Positions 17,886 to 26,601 of a DNA stretch of 64,000 nt are shown here, one piece after another. Both the position numbers and the translations under genes were made by a program. The notes under the pieces were generated by a model that worked only from the letters and a program-made list of their open reading frames with translations, made no database searches and was not told the DNA's origin. The DNA comes from Planctomycetota bacterium (GTDB lineage: Bacteria; Planctomycetota; GCA-002687715; DRQF01). The stretch spans positions 936,958 to 1,000,957 of the forward strand of contig JACKGY010000003.1 in NCBI GenBank assembly GCA_020639295.1, written 5' to 3'. Numbering within the stretch: position 1 is the first letter of the stretch; every line of letters starts with the position of its first letter.

Positions 17886-19103
17886 TCAGCGTTGCCAGCG
17901 CTTGCGCCGTGCCGCCCGCTCGTCGGCGAGGGTCTTCTGGAAGGCGTCACTCCGGATCCGGACGAGGAAGCGACGCAGCTCGGGGTCCGCCTCGGGATCC
18001 TTGCGCAGCTTCTCCTCGTAGTCCCTCACCGCCAGGGCCGCCTCCGCGGTGTTGACCGCCACCAGGGCGACGAGGGCTTCACGGAGGAGTCCGGACTGCT
18101 CGGTCGCGGCCACCAGGAGCGGCACGCTACGCATCGCGGCGATCTTGCCGATCGCCACCACCGCGGCCTGCCGGGTCGCCACCTCGGCCTCGCCGTCCCG
18201 GACCAGGGCCTCGAGGCGGCCCAGTCCGGCGCCGGACTCCATGTCACCCAGGAGCTTGCAGGCATGGCGGAGGACCTCCCCGCTCTCGGTGGCGAGGAGC
18301 AACGCGAGATAGGGAGCGAAGCGCCGGCCGAAGACCTCGGAGGCGTCGTCGAGGAAGCGGATCCGCTCGACCGGGTCGCCGCCCCGCTCGAAACGGGCGA
18401 GGTCGGCCAGGAACGCGCGTCGCGTTTCCTCGTCGGGAAAGACCAGGCTGCCACGGGTCCAACCCAGCGCCTTGCCCTCCTCCACCAGCTGCGACGCCTC
18501 CCGGAGGAAAGCCTGCTCGCGCGGAGGCAGGCTGCCGAGATCGAAGTCGCGGAGTTCGAGCATCTCCTTGGCATCGAAGATCGCGGGCCGGGTCCGGGCG
18601 AGTTCGTGGAGTTCCCGCACCGCGATCCGCTTGATCCACAGGTTGGTGGCGGGCAGGTACTCGAAGGCCAGGGCCTTCAGGCGACGCTCGAGCGCGGTCG
18701 CGTCCTCCGCGCGCAGGATCTCGAGGTAGCGGCTCAGGAAGTCGACGCGTTCACGGCCGCCTTCATCGGGCAGATCGACGAAGTCGATGATCGGCTGAAA
18801 GTAGCCGTCGCCACGCGCGGCCAGGAAGAGGAGCTTGGGCAGCTCGGCGTAGGCGAGGATCTCACGCCCGGCGCCGATGACCAGTACGCGCTCGGAACCC
18901 TCGCCCTTGAGGCGCCGGCTCACCTCGAAGGTGAGCAGGCGGTCGCGGCTCGGCAGGTTCGACTGGGCCACCAGCCGACCCACGACGATCTCCGGGGTCT
19001 GCGCGAGGAGGACCTGGTCCAACCAGGGGCGATAGGGAGCCTGGGCGGGACTGACCGCCACCAGGGCGAGCAAGGACAGGACGAGCAAGGCGGATCGCGT
19101 CAC
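17886..19103 (-). CDS. Secreted HEAT-repeat protein
   Basis: A 405-residue protein with a signal peptide (MTRSALLVLSLLALVAVSPAQA) from a GTG start. The middle and C-terminal parts are helical; ASRPWS-like HEAT units appear around residues 270-370 (RHACKLLGDMESGAGLGRLEALVRDGEAEVATRQAAVVAIGKIAAM). The N-terminal part (VVGRLVAQSNLPSRDRLLTFEVSRRLKG) resembles a beta-rich domain seen before HEAT repeats in similar secreted proteins. No enzyme motif is visible; a scaffolding role outside the cytoplasm is the most that can be said. Confidence 0.7.
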   Translation of the reverse strand: MTRSALLVLSLLALVAVSPAQAPYRPWLDQVLLAQTPEIVVGRLVAQSNLPSRDRLLTFEVSRRLKGEGSERVLVIGAGREILAYAELPKLLFLAARGDGYFQPIIDFVDLPDEGGRERVDFLSRYLEILRAEDATALERRLKALAFEYLPATNLWIKRIAVRELHELARTRPAIFDAKEMLELRDFDLGSLPPREQAFLREASQLVEEGKALGWTRGSLVFPDEETRRAFLADLARFERGGDPVERIRFLDDASEVFGRRFAPYLALLLATESGEVLRHACKLLGDMESGAGLGRLEALVRDGEAEVATRQAAVVAIGKIAAMRSVPLLVAATEQSGLLREALVALVAVNTAEAALAVRDYEEKLRKDPEADPELRRFLVRIRSDAFQKTLADERAARRKRWQR

Positions 19104-19121
19104 CGGCGCCGATTTCCCTGG

Positions 19122-19152
19122 ACAAAAAAGAAGGGAGGCAGGACTGCCTCCC
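19122..19152 (-). terminator. Intrinsic terminator
   Basis: On the minus strand a GGGAGGCAG/CTGCCTCCC stem (19133-19152) is followed at once by TTCTTTTTTG (19132 down to 19123). It lies about 75 nt after the stop of the 58-residue gene at 19227, and separates that gene from the HEAT gene beginning at 19103. Confidence 0.85.
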
Positions 19153-19226
19153 AGCTTATACGGGATCGCTCCCCGGTAAAGTTTCGAGACTTCAGCTCGG
19201 GCGGCCGGGGACCGCCGGTCGGACCA

Positions 19227-19403
19227 TCAGGAGGCGCGAGCCTTGGCGGCGCGCTCCATGGCCTGGCGCTCGAGGACCTTCTCGTTGTGGATCGCGATGA
19301 AGCGCTTGCACTCGCCCAGGGTGCCCATGAAGATGTCGTCATCCCCCTCGAACACCTGGTAGAAGCGAACGCCCTGCATCGAAAGTGCGTACTTGATGAT
19401 CAT
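19227..19403 (-). CDS. Small conserved-looking protein, 58 residues
   Basis: The likely product begins MIIKYALSMQGVRFYQVFEG and ends in a basic, helical tail (MERAAKARAS). I chose ATG 19403 because TGAGG lies 6 nt upstream; ATG 19415 would add four residues. No family is recognised. The mix of beta-like N-terminus and helical C-terminus, plus its own strong terminator, suggests a real small monocistronic gene. There is no signal peptide or metal-binding motif. Confidence 0.6.
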   Translation of the reverse strand: MIIKYALSMQGVRFYQVFEGDDDIFMGTLGECKRFIAIHNEKVLERQAMERAAKARAS

Positions 19404-19570
19404 GTCGAGCCTCATGGACCGGTTTTCGGGACATCGCTCCATTCGCAAGGATCGTGCCTCCGGGTCGCCGGGCCTGAGGGGAAATCCAGGAGTCGCCCAC
19501 GACATGACACAAGACGCTGCCATGAAACATCTTGTGACCGTGGCTCGCGAGTCCTGAAGACTCGAAGAGC

Positions 19571-19602
19571 AAGGGGCAGGAGCCTTCCGGCCCCTGCCCC
19601 TT
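19571..19602 (-). terminator. Probable terminator after the sigma-factor operon
   Basis: A perfect 10-bp stem (AAGGGGCAGG/CCTGCCCCTT) with a 12-nt loop lies 66 bp after the stop codon of the membrane protein gene at 19668. The following minus-strand bases are only moderately T-rich (GCTCTTCGAG), so termination may be partial. No gene is seen between it and 19403. Confidence 0.6.
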
Positions 19603-19667
19603 GACGTTTTCGTGCAGTCCATCGCGAGCCAGCTGACGTCCCGGTTCAGCCCCCAGGGCCCGGCGGT

Positions 19668-20201
19668 TCAGCGATTCTCGTCGAAGGGCGAGTCCGCCGG
19701 CCGCGACTCGGCCGCCGGCGGTTCGACCGGGAGCTCTTCTTCCCTTCCGGCCGGGATGCTGAGCTCGAAGCCGGGACCGTCCGGGAGGACGTTGCGGTCC
19801 TCCTCGAGGAGGCGACGCTCCTCGGCGCGGAGTCCCTGATGGATCGAGGTGATGGTGGCGATGCTGAGCACCAGGCCGATGCCCAGGGCCAGGGTGAGCT
19901 GGCTGGTCAGCCGGAAGGCCAGCGAGGCCCGGCTGAGTTCGCGCCAGCAATCCCAGAATCGACGCCAGCGCGCGACCAGGAGGGTCGCGAGACCGACCCG
20001 CGGTCGGCAGGCCAGGACGTCCTCCGTCACCAGGCCCAGCAACATCTTGTGCATGGCCGCCCGATGGCGGGAACTCGGCTCCAGCTGATCGAGCACGTCG
20101 CGACGGTAGCGACCGATGAGCCCACCCAGTTCGGCACGGGCCGACTCGAGTTCATGCTCCATTCGCTCGTCCAGCGGCTCGCCTTCGTGATCGCGTGTCA
20201 T
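19668..20201 (-). CDS. Membrane protein coupled to ECF sigma factor, possible regulator
   Basis: A 177-residue protein whose ATG (20201) follows the sigma-factor stop by one base. Residues 1-85 are a helical, charged cytoplasmic part; one membrane helix follows (LTLALGIGLVLSIATITSI, about 105-123); the remainder is an acidic, Pro-rich extracytoplasmic tail. This position and topology fit an anti-sigma factor, but no zinc-binding HxxxCxxC anti-sigma motif is present, so the assignment rests on context. An alternative is an accessory membrane protein of the operon. Confidence 0.6.
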   Translation of the reverse strand: MTRDHEGEPLDERMEHELESARAELGGLIGRYRRDVLDQLEPSSRHRAAMHKMLLGLVTEDVLACRPRVGLATLLVARWRRFWDCWRELSRASLAFRLTSQLTLALGIGLVLSIATITSIHQGLRAEERRLLEEDRNVLPDGPGFELSIPAGREEELPVEPPAAESRPADSPFDENR

Positions 20202-20202
20202 G

Positions 20203-20841
20203 TCAGTCCATCTCCCGATGGAGGAGTTCGCGGAGCCGGCGGATGGCGTTGAACATCCGCGATTTGACCGTGCCCACCGGGATGTCCAGGATCTGCGCCA
20301 CGTCCTGGTAGCGCAGGCCCTGGAATTCGGCCAGGACGAAGACCTCGCGCTGGGGCTCCGGCAGGCGGCCCAGGGCCTCCTCGATGATCTCCTGGAGTTC
20401 CCGGCCCGACAGCTCCGCCAGGGGGGTCCGTTCGGCGCCGGGCACCGCGGCGGCCATGCCGGGATTCTCCTCCTCCTGGGCGCCGTCCAGCGACAGCAGC
20501 GGGCCATGCTTGACCCGGCTGCGGTAGACGTCGATCCAGTGGTTCCGGGCCACGCGGAGCAGGTAGGTCTTGAAACGGGCCCTCACCTCGTAGTCGGCCC
20601 TGGCCTTGAAGACCTTGCGCCAGACCTCCTGGGTGCAGTCCTCGGCCATCTGCCGGTCCGGATGCTGGGCATAGAAGAACTGGATCAACGCCTTCTGATG
20701 CCTCTCGACCAGGGTCGCGAAGGCGTTGTAGTCGCCGCGCTTGAAGGCCAGCATCAGCCGGGCGTCGTCGTCGATCTCGTCGTCCTGGTCCCGTCTCATG
20801 GCCCTGGAAACGATAGCCCAGGACGCGGGTTCGCGGTTCAT
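20203..20841 (-). CDS. ECF-type RNA polymerase sigma factor
   Basis: A 212-residue sigma70-family protein with region 2 (RLMLAFKRGDYNAFATLVERHQ, then AEDCTQEVWRKVFKARADYE and RFKTYLLRVARNHWIDVYRS) and region 4 (LPEPQREVFVLAEFQGLRYQDVAQILDIPVGTVKSRMFNAIRRL). It directs polymerase to a dedicated promoter set. The ATG at 20841 overlaps the upstream stop (ATGA); ATG 20799 is an alternative that better fits typical ECF N-termini. It sits between a large secreted protein gene and a membrane protein gene, so it may respond to the envelope. Confidence 0.9.
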   Translation of the reverse strand: MNREPASWAIVSRAMRRDQDDEIDDDARLMLAFKRGDYNAFATLVERHQKALIQFFYAQHPDRQMAEDCTQEVWRKVFKARADYEVRARFKTYLLRVARNHWIDVYRSRVKHGPLLSLDGAQEEENPGMAAAVPGAERTPLAELSGRELQEIIEEALGRLPEPQREVFVLAEFQGLRYQDVAQILDIPVGTVKSRMFNAIRRLRELLHREMD

Positions 20842-23800
20842 GGACTTTTTTCCAGGACCAGGACGACCTTCTGGTCCTGACCCGGCCGCAGGGCGACGCG
20901 CTTGCTGCTGCCCTTGAAGCCGTCCTTCTCGGCCCGGATCAGGCAGGTCCCCGAGGGCACGAGCCCGAGCCGCCGCGAGCCCCCCGCGGAGACCGAACTC
21001 GGCCCCTCGTCCAGGGGCTCCGCCTCGCGCCCGAGGAGCGGCATCCCGGCGTCCTGCTCGAGCATGATCCGGGCGCCGGGCAACGGCCGGCCGCCGGGAA
21101 GCCGGCAGCTCACCGAAAGGCTCGCCCCCGGGGTCGCGACCAGCTCGTGAAAGTCGCGCCGGCCCGCGACCGGGCTGAGCTTGCCCAGGATCTGGGCCGG
21201 GAAGCCGGGCCCGCGCCCGGCGATGGTGATCTCGACCTCGGGCAGGTCGGCCAGCTCCAGCCGCCCATCCGGGTCGGTGAGCAGCAGGCGATCGTCATGG
21301 ATGCCGATCCCACGACCATCGGCCAGGAAGACCCGCATGCCGGGCAGGGGCCGGCGATCCGCGGTCACCAGGCGCAGCTCCAACCGCCGGCCCTCGGTCA
21401 GATTCAACTCGACCCGACGTGACGGCCCGACGACCTGGAGGTCGACGCCCAGGTGACGCCTCGGCGCCAGGCCCGGACAGCTCACCTCGACGTCGTAGTG
21501 CCCGAGCGGAAGCTTGCTGAACCGGATCTCGCCCTCGTCGTCGGTCCGTCCCTCGGCCACGATCGCGATCTCGCGGCGGAACACGCTCTTGCTCTCGATA
21601 CCGCGCAGATCGGTCCGCATGATCCGGACCACGGTGTCACGCAGGGCCCGGCCGTCGCGCTCCCGCCTGAGCGCCACCACGAGTTCGCGGCTGGCGAGCG
21701 CCAGGTCGGGTCGCTGCGCCGCCGTGCTCGCGGGCAGGACCAGCGGGAGGGTGACGCGATAATCGATGCCAGCCTCGTCCCGGTAATCGAAGCGCAGGGC
21801 ATAGTCCCCCTCCGGCAGGCCCCGCGCCGCGAGGTCGCCGTCCTCGCCGGTCTCGAGCAGGAAGCCGGGACGATCGAAGTCGTAGGCGTCGTGGTTCAAG
21901 GGGATCAGCTCGATCGGCCAGTGGCCAAGTCGCTCGCGATCGACCGACAGGCGACCGAGCAGAACGGCCCGACCGCTCCCGGTCAGGGCCTCGCGATCGA
22001 CCCGATCGGCCTGTTCGCCGACGATCATCTGCCGCCAGGCGCGCCGCGGCGAGGCCCCGAGCTCACCCTCGAGGTCGATCGCGACTCGATAGCTTCCCCT
22101 GAGGCGGAAGCGACTCCTGGCCCCGACCTCACGGGTCGACCAGCGGTCGCGCAGGCTGGCGCCGACGCGCGCGCGCCCATCGAGCAGGAACTGCGGCTGA
22201 CGCGAAACCGACGGCGCGATCTCGCCCAGATCCAGGGTCTGGTAGGGCTGCAGGTCCAGCTCCAGCTCCAGCCCCATCATCTGTCCGTCGAGGCGGAGCA
22301 CCGCCGGACCCGAGGGCGCCTGCTCGATGCGGAAGGTCCCATTGGCCGAGATCCCGGTCTGGGCGACCGGAACGGTCCAGGGTCGGACCAGGTCGCCGTT
22401 CGGTCCGTCGAGACTCGCCCGCATGACCTCGTCGCCGACGGTCTCGGTCTCGCCGAGCACCAGCTGGCCGATCAGCTCCGCTTCGCCGGCCAGATCGAGG
22501 GTCAGCTCCGTCGCGCCGCGCTCGTCGAAGCCGGTACCGAGGGTGATCGGCCCGGCCCAGCCGCTGGCCAGCTCGGGAATCCGTCCGTGAAAGAGCCAGA
22601 CGCCACGCGGCAGCTCGAGGTCGAGCGAGTCCTCGCCGACCGGCGCCGCCAGCCGCAGGGGCTTCATGGGCCAGGCGCCGGAAAGCGAGTACGCGGTCAG
22701 CTCGGGCCGGCGGCCGCCGGCGGGATCGCCCTGCACCAGGAGGTGGAGACGAAGTGGACTGAAGGCGACCGGCTCCGGCTCGCGGACGGCGATCGCCTCG
22801 AGGGCCGGCAGCGAGAAGCGCGCGAGAGCGGCGTCGGCCGCGAGCTCGCGATAGGGGCGATCGGCGGTGGCGAAGCGGCTGACGCCGCCGCGAAGTCGCT
22901 CGACGCGATATCGCCCCGGCGGCAGCCCGTCGAGGAGCAGAGGCCCTTCCCCTTCCGCGCGCCAGAGCCAGAGGTCGAGCCCGGGATCGTTCTCGGAGCG
23001 CAGGCGGAGCATGACGTTCTCGGGCAGGTCGAGCCGCGCCGACGTGGAGTCCGAGAGCCGCCAGTTCATGCCGGCCTCGTTGTTGCCGGGCTGCAGCTCG
23101 ACCGGCGCCAGGAGTTCGGCGGGGCGACCCTCGCGGCGCACGATCCGATCGTAGGAGCCGGGTGGCAGATCGGCGAAGGCGTAACGGCCCTGCTCGTCGA
23201 CCAGGACCCGCCGGGCGAGGATGCCCCGTTCGGCGGGCACCAACCCGTGGCCGAGACTCCAGGCCCGGGGCGCCGGCGCGGCGACGAACCAGAGTTCCGC
23301 GCCCGCGGCCGGACCACCGGCGGCATCCTCGACCCGACCGGCACCATGGGCCGCGACGCCGAGCCGCGGTCGGGCGACGACCACGGCATTGGCGTCGACC
23401 TGGAACTCGTCGTCGAGCGCCACCGAGCCCCTCGGCGCCACCACCGAGAATCGGGTGAGCCGCGGCGGCAGGCCCTGGATCTCGAAGTCGCCGTTCTCGT
23501 CGGTGACGCCCTGGACGTAGCGACCGATGCCGTCGTCGCGATCCCCGACCTCGTCGGCGCCGACGAGCACGCCCGGGAGCGGCTTGAGGTCCTGATCGCG
23601 GGCGGTCCCGGAGCAGCGCGCGCCGGGCTCGAGATCGAAGTCGAGACGTCGCTCGTGACCCCAGTCCTCGATCACGACCTGGCCACGTCGGCCGCCGACC
23701 AGGCCGGGCTTCGCGACCACCACCGGCTGCGTGCCCGGGAGCAGACCGGTGATGAGGAAGCGGCCGTCGTCGTCGCTGGCCACCAGACGATCGCCGATGA

Positions 23801-24779
23801 ACACGCGCGCGCCGGCGACCGTCGTGATCGTGCCTCCGAGCCGGAGTTCACCGCTCACCTTGCCGCCCTCGCGCAGCGTGATCTCGCGCTCGGCCTCGCC
23901 GGGAACGCCTTGGCAGATCGCGCGCAGGTGGCCGGCGTCCAGTCGCAGCTCGAAGGCCGAGGTCGGGAGATGACGAAGCTCGAGAACACTGCGCTCCGCT
24001 GCCTCGAGGCGGCCCCCGACGCGCAGCCGCAGCCGGTACTCGCCGCCGCCGTCCGGATGCCAGCTGCCGCTGCCGACGATCAGGTCGCCGAAGTAGCTGC
24101 CGTCGATCGGTGACCGGATGCGGAAGCTCGCCGTCCGTCCCGGGTCGAGAGAGATCGGCGGCAGGCTGCGCGTGCCGGCACCGACCCGCCAGACCATGAG
24201 CTCGGGCGCGAGCCTGGTGCGCCCGTCCCCGACGACGAAGGCGTAGAGGCCGTCGGCTAGCTGGAGGCGGGCCCGGCCATCGGTCAACACGGCCGTGGCG
24301 ATGGGCGGGGCGTCGAGGTCGATCAGCCGATCCTCCTCGCCCAGGGGGAAGACGTCGACCCGCAGGGTGCCGATCGGGACCGCGAAGGGCGTCAGGGCGA
24401 CCAGGTCGACCTGGCGACCGGGACCGAGCACGAGATCGGGGAGGAGGAGACCGTCCCCGCGGATGAGACTGCGCAGGGGGAATTCCATCGGCGCGTGCCC
24501 GCCGTGGCGGAGGCGCAAGCGCAGGGCGCCGGGCAGGGCACCCGTCTTCAGCCGGAAGTGACCATCCAGGCCGCTCTCGGCGCGCGCCGCCACCAGCTCG
24601 CACGGCCCGGAACGACGCAGGACCTCGGCGGCGACCCCCGCCAGCGGCCGGCCGTCGGCGCCGAGGACCCGGCCACGCACGACCCCGAGGATCTCGTCCT
24701 GGGCCGAAAGCACCGGGGCGACGAGCAGGAGGAGGACGCAGAGCGCGGGCCATCGGAACCCGGTGATTCGAGGCATCAT
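20838..24779 (-). CDS. Large secreted protein with carboxypeptidase-regulatory-like beta-sandwich repeats
   Basis: About 1313 residues with a signal peptide (ending VLSAQ, about residue 25). Throughout there are repeated beta-sandwich modules of the carboxypeptidase-regulatory-like/Cna-B type, recognised by patterns such as VRGRVLGADGRPLAGVAAEVLR near the N-terminus, GRFLITGLLPGTQPVVVAKPG, DENGDFEIQGLPP and DPDGRLELADLPEVEITIAG. These modules are typically structural or carbohydrate-binding. No catalytic domain is seen. I chose ATG 24779, which overlaps the thiL stop (ATGA). Its stop overlaps the ECF sigma factor start, so thiL, this gene, the sigma factor and the membrane protein form one operon. 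Confidence 0.8.
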   Translation of the reverse strand: MMPRITGFRWPALCVLLLLVAPVLSAQDEILGVVRGRVLGADGRPLAGVAAEVLRRSGPCELVAARAESGLDGHFRLKTGALPGALRLRLRHGGHAPMEFPLRSLIRGDGLLLPDLVLGPGRQVDLVALTPFAVPIGTLRVDVFPLGEEDRLIDLDAPPIATAVLTDGRARLQLADGLYAFVVGDGRTRLAPELMVWRVGAGTRSLPPISLDPGRTASFRIRSPIDGSYFGDLIVGSGSWHPDGGGEYRLRLRVGGRLEAAERSVLELRHLPTSAFELRLDAGHLRAICQGVPGEAEREITLREGGKVSGELRLGGTITTVAGARVFIGDRLVASDDDGRFLITGLLPGTQPVVVAKPGLVGGRRGQVVIEDWGHERRLDFDLEPGARCSGTARDQDLKPLPGVLVGADEVGDRDDGIGRYVQGVTDENGDFEIQGLPPRLTRFSVVAPRGSVALDDEFQVDANAVVVARPRLGVAAHGAGRVEDAAGGPAAGAELWFVAAPAPRAWSLGHGLVPAERGILARRVLVDEQGRYAFADLPPGSYDRIVRREGRPAELLAPVELQPGNNEAGMNWRLSDSTSARLDLPENVMLRLRSENDPGLDLWLWRAEGEGPLLLDGLPPGRYRVERLRGGVSRFATADRPYRELAADAALARFSLPALEAIAVREPEPVAFSPLRLHLLVQGDPAGGRRPELTAYSLSGAWPMKPLRLAAPVGEDSLDLELPRGVWLFHGRIPELASGWAGPITLGTGFDERGATELTLDLAGEAELIGQLVLGETETVGDEVMRASLDGPNGDLVRPWTVPVAQTGISANGTFRIEQAPSGPAVLRLDGQMMGLELELDLQPYQTLDLGEIAPSVSRQPQFLLDGRARVGASLRDRWSTREVGARSRFRLRGSYRVAIDLEGELGASPRRAWRQMIVGEQADRVDREALTGSGRAVLLGRLSVDRERLGHWPIELIPLNHDAYDFDRPGFLLETGEDGDLAARGLPEGDYALRFDYRDEAGIDYRVTLPLVLPASTAAQRPDLALASRELVVALRRERDGRALRDTVVRIMRTDLRGIESKSVFRREIAIVAEGRTDDEGEIRFSKLPLGHYDVEVSCPGLAPRRHLGVDLQVVGPSRRVELNLTEGRRLELRLVTADRRPLPGMRVFLADGRGIGIHDDRLLLTDPDGRLELADLPEVEITIAGRGPGFPAQILGKLSPVAGRRDFHELVATPGASLSVSCRLPGGRPLPGARIMLEQDAGMPLLGREAEPLDEGPSSVSAGGSRRLGLVPSGTCLIRAEKDGFKGSSKRVALRPGQDQKVVLVLEKSP

Positions 24780-25699
24780 GAGCACATCCCGCCGTGATCG
24801 AAGCCGCCCGCCTGGACGGCACGCCTCTGCCCGTCGACTTCGAGCCAGAGTCCCGCTTCCACCAGCTCCCCTGCGACGACGATCGGAGTCTCGAGCTTCC
24901 AGGCGCGCAGGAGCTTTTCCGCCGCCGCCGGGGCCATGGTGAAGACCAGCTCGAAGTCCTCGCCGTCGTGGAGCGCGTGATCGAGGGCGCTGCGTCCGTC
25001 ACGGGCCGCCAGCTCACGGGCCGCGGGGGCGATCGGCAGGGCGTCGGCACGCACCAGCGCGCCGCAGCCGGAGGCGGTGGCGATGTTGGCGAGGTCGCGC
25101 AGGAAGCCGTCGGAGACGTCCGCCATGGCGCTCGGCGGGCCGAGCCGGACCAGCTCCGCGGCTTCGGCGAGACGCGGCAAGAAGGACTCGTGATGGCCGA
25201 GGATCGAGCCGCCGAGCCAGCCGGTCACCAGGACCAGGTCGCCGGGCCGACCCCCACCCCGCCGGATCGGTCGATCGATCGGTCGCCCCAGAACGGTGAC
25301 GCTGGCGAACATGGCGCTGCCGGCCACGACGGTATCGCCGCCGGCCAGTTCGACGCCGTGGAGTCGGCAATCGTCGATCATCGCCCGGCTGAAGCGGCGC
25401 GCGGTCTCGGCATCGGCGGACTCCGGAAGGCCGAGTCCGACCAGGACCGTCTCGGCCCGCCCGCCCATGGCCGCGATGTCGGAGAGATTGACCCGCAGCG
25501 CCTTGCGGGCCATGCGCTCGGGCAGGTCGGGCCCGGCCAGGAGGTGGCGGCCCTCGACCACGGTGTCGAGGGCGACCAGCGTGCTCGGCCCGGTCTCGAC
25601 CAGGGCGGCGTCGTCACCGATCGGCACCGGCAACCGCGAGTCCGAACTCTCGGCGCGGAGCCAGGCCAGGAAATCGTGTTCGACGAAACGCTCGCCCAT
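24776..25699 (-). CDS. thiL: Thiamine-monophosphate kinase
   Basis: A 307-residue enzyme that phosphorylates thiamine monophosphate to thiamine diphosphate with ATP. Family motifs are present: PIGDDAALVETG (about residues 25-36), the metal-binding DTVVEGRHLL, LSDIAAMGGRAETVLVGLGLP, and VLVTGWLGGS. ATG 25699 gives the expected N-terminus (MGERFVEHDFLAWL). It is preceded by a strong 11-bp hairpin (25712-25745) rather than an obvious ribosome binding site. It is coupled to the downstream large secreted protein gene. A thiE-like gene is 1.5 kb upstream in another operon. Confidence 0.93.
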   Translation of the reverse strand: MGERFVEHDFLAWLRAESSDSRLPVPIGDDAALVETGPSTLVALDTVVEGRHLLAGPDLPERMARKALRVNLSDIAAMGGRAETVLVGLGLPESADAETARRFSRAMIDDCRLHGVELAGGDTVVAGSAMFASVTVLGRPIDRPIRRGGGRPGDLVLVTGWLGGSILGHHESFLPRLAEAAELVRLGPPSAMADVSDGFLRDLANIATASGCGALVRADALPIAPAARELAARDGRSALDHALHDGEDFELVFTMAPAAAEKLLRAWKLETPIVVAGELVEAGLWLEVDGQRRAVQAGGFDHGGMCS

Positions 25700-25711
25700 G
25701 CACCAAGAGTA

Positions 25712-25745
25712 GCGGCCCGGTCCGTCGAGGAACAGACCGGGCCGC
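25712..25745 (-). promoter_or_regulatory. Hairpin in the mscL-thiL gap
   Basis: A perfect 11-bp stem (GCGGCCCGGTC/GACCGGGCCGC) with a 12-nt loop ends 13 nt before the thiL ATG and lies about 100 nt after the mscL stop. It lacks a T-tract. It could be the end of the mscL transcript or a structure controlling thiL translation. I see no TPP-riboswitch consensus here. Confidence 0.5.
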
Positions 25746-25846
25746 GGCGGAGATCCGTCGGGGAGGAAGGCCCTGCCCGCGACGCCCACCACCTCCAGGG
25801 GCGAGGCCTCCCGGCCCCGCTCCCGCGGAGCCGGTGGGCGATGGCG

Positions 25847-26326
25847 CTAGTTCTTGGCCAGGGCGTCGCGGATCTGGGTGAGGAGCTTGACCTCGGCGCT
25901 CGGCTCCGGCGGCGCCGACGGCTTGGCCTCCTCCTTCTTCTTCAGCGAGTTGATGCCCTTCACCAGCAGGAACACGCAGAAGGCGATGATGGTGAAGTCG
26001 ACGACGGTCTGGATCAGATTGCCGTAGGCGAGCACCGGCACGCCGGCGCCACGGGCCTGCGCCAGCGACATGTCGGCCACCTGCTTCACGGTCTCGACGT
26101 CGAGATCGCCGACCTTCTCCTTCACCTTGACCGTGGCATCACCGAGGTTGACGTAGAGGTTGGTGAAGTCGACACCGCCGAGCAGCTTGCCGATCGGCGG
26201 CATGATCACGTCGTTGACCACGGAACTCACGATCTTGCCGAAGGCACCGCCGACGATGATGCCGACCGCCATGTCGATGGCATTGCCCTTGACCGCGAAC
26301 TCCTTGAATTCCTTGATGATGCCCAT
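25847..26326 (-). CDS. mscL: Large-conductance mechanosensitive channel
   Basis: A 159-residue membrane protein that opens under membrane tension and releases solutes during hypo-osmotic shock. The N-terminal FKEFAVKGNAIDMAVGIIVGGAFGKIVSSVVNDVIMPPIG is characteristic of MscL helix 1. The second helix (VVDFTIIAFCVFLLVKGIN) and the charged C-terminal helix are present. AAGGAG lies just upstream of ATG 26326, which I prefer to the adjacent GTG 26329. It is monocistronic. Confidence 0.97.
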   Translation of the reverse strand: MGIIKEFKEFAVKGNAIDMAVGIIVGGAFGKIVSSVVNDVIMPPIGKLLGGVDFTNLYVNLGDATVKVKEKVGDLDVETVKQVADMSLAQARGAGVPVLAYGNLIQTVVDFTIIAFCVFLLVKGINSLKKKEEAKPSAPPEPSAEVKLLTQIRDALAKN

Positions 26327-26601
26327 CACCAGCTCCTTTGGGTTTCGAGTGAGGCAGACGGCCGACGAACGGGCGAGGTCGAGGCCCGGTCAGGCCGCCT
26401 GGAGAATGGATCGAGATCCGAGTCGCCGATCCCTTGGATCGAGTCGCGCCCAGAGTCTGGCATGGGCCCGCATCCCTGTCATCAGGCCGGAAGCCGACGA
26501 TCGCGGAAGCCTGAACCGGCCGGGCTCCTCGAGATGGACGAGATCAAGAACCAATGAACGCGCGGACGCCTCGAATTGAAACGAGGCACCGGCGGCACCG
26601 A

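Noticed and set aside
16131..19604. A 1157-codon open frame on the plus strand
   Set aside because: It runs antisense to the TolC-type and HEAT-repeat genes; translated composition is atypical and no motif is visible. It is a shadow from GC-rich coding DNA.
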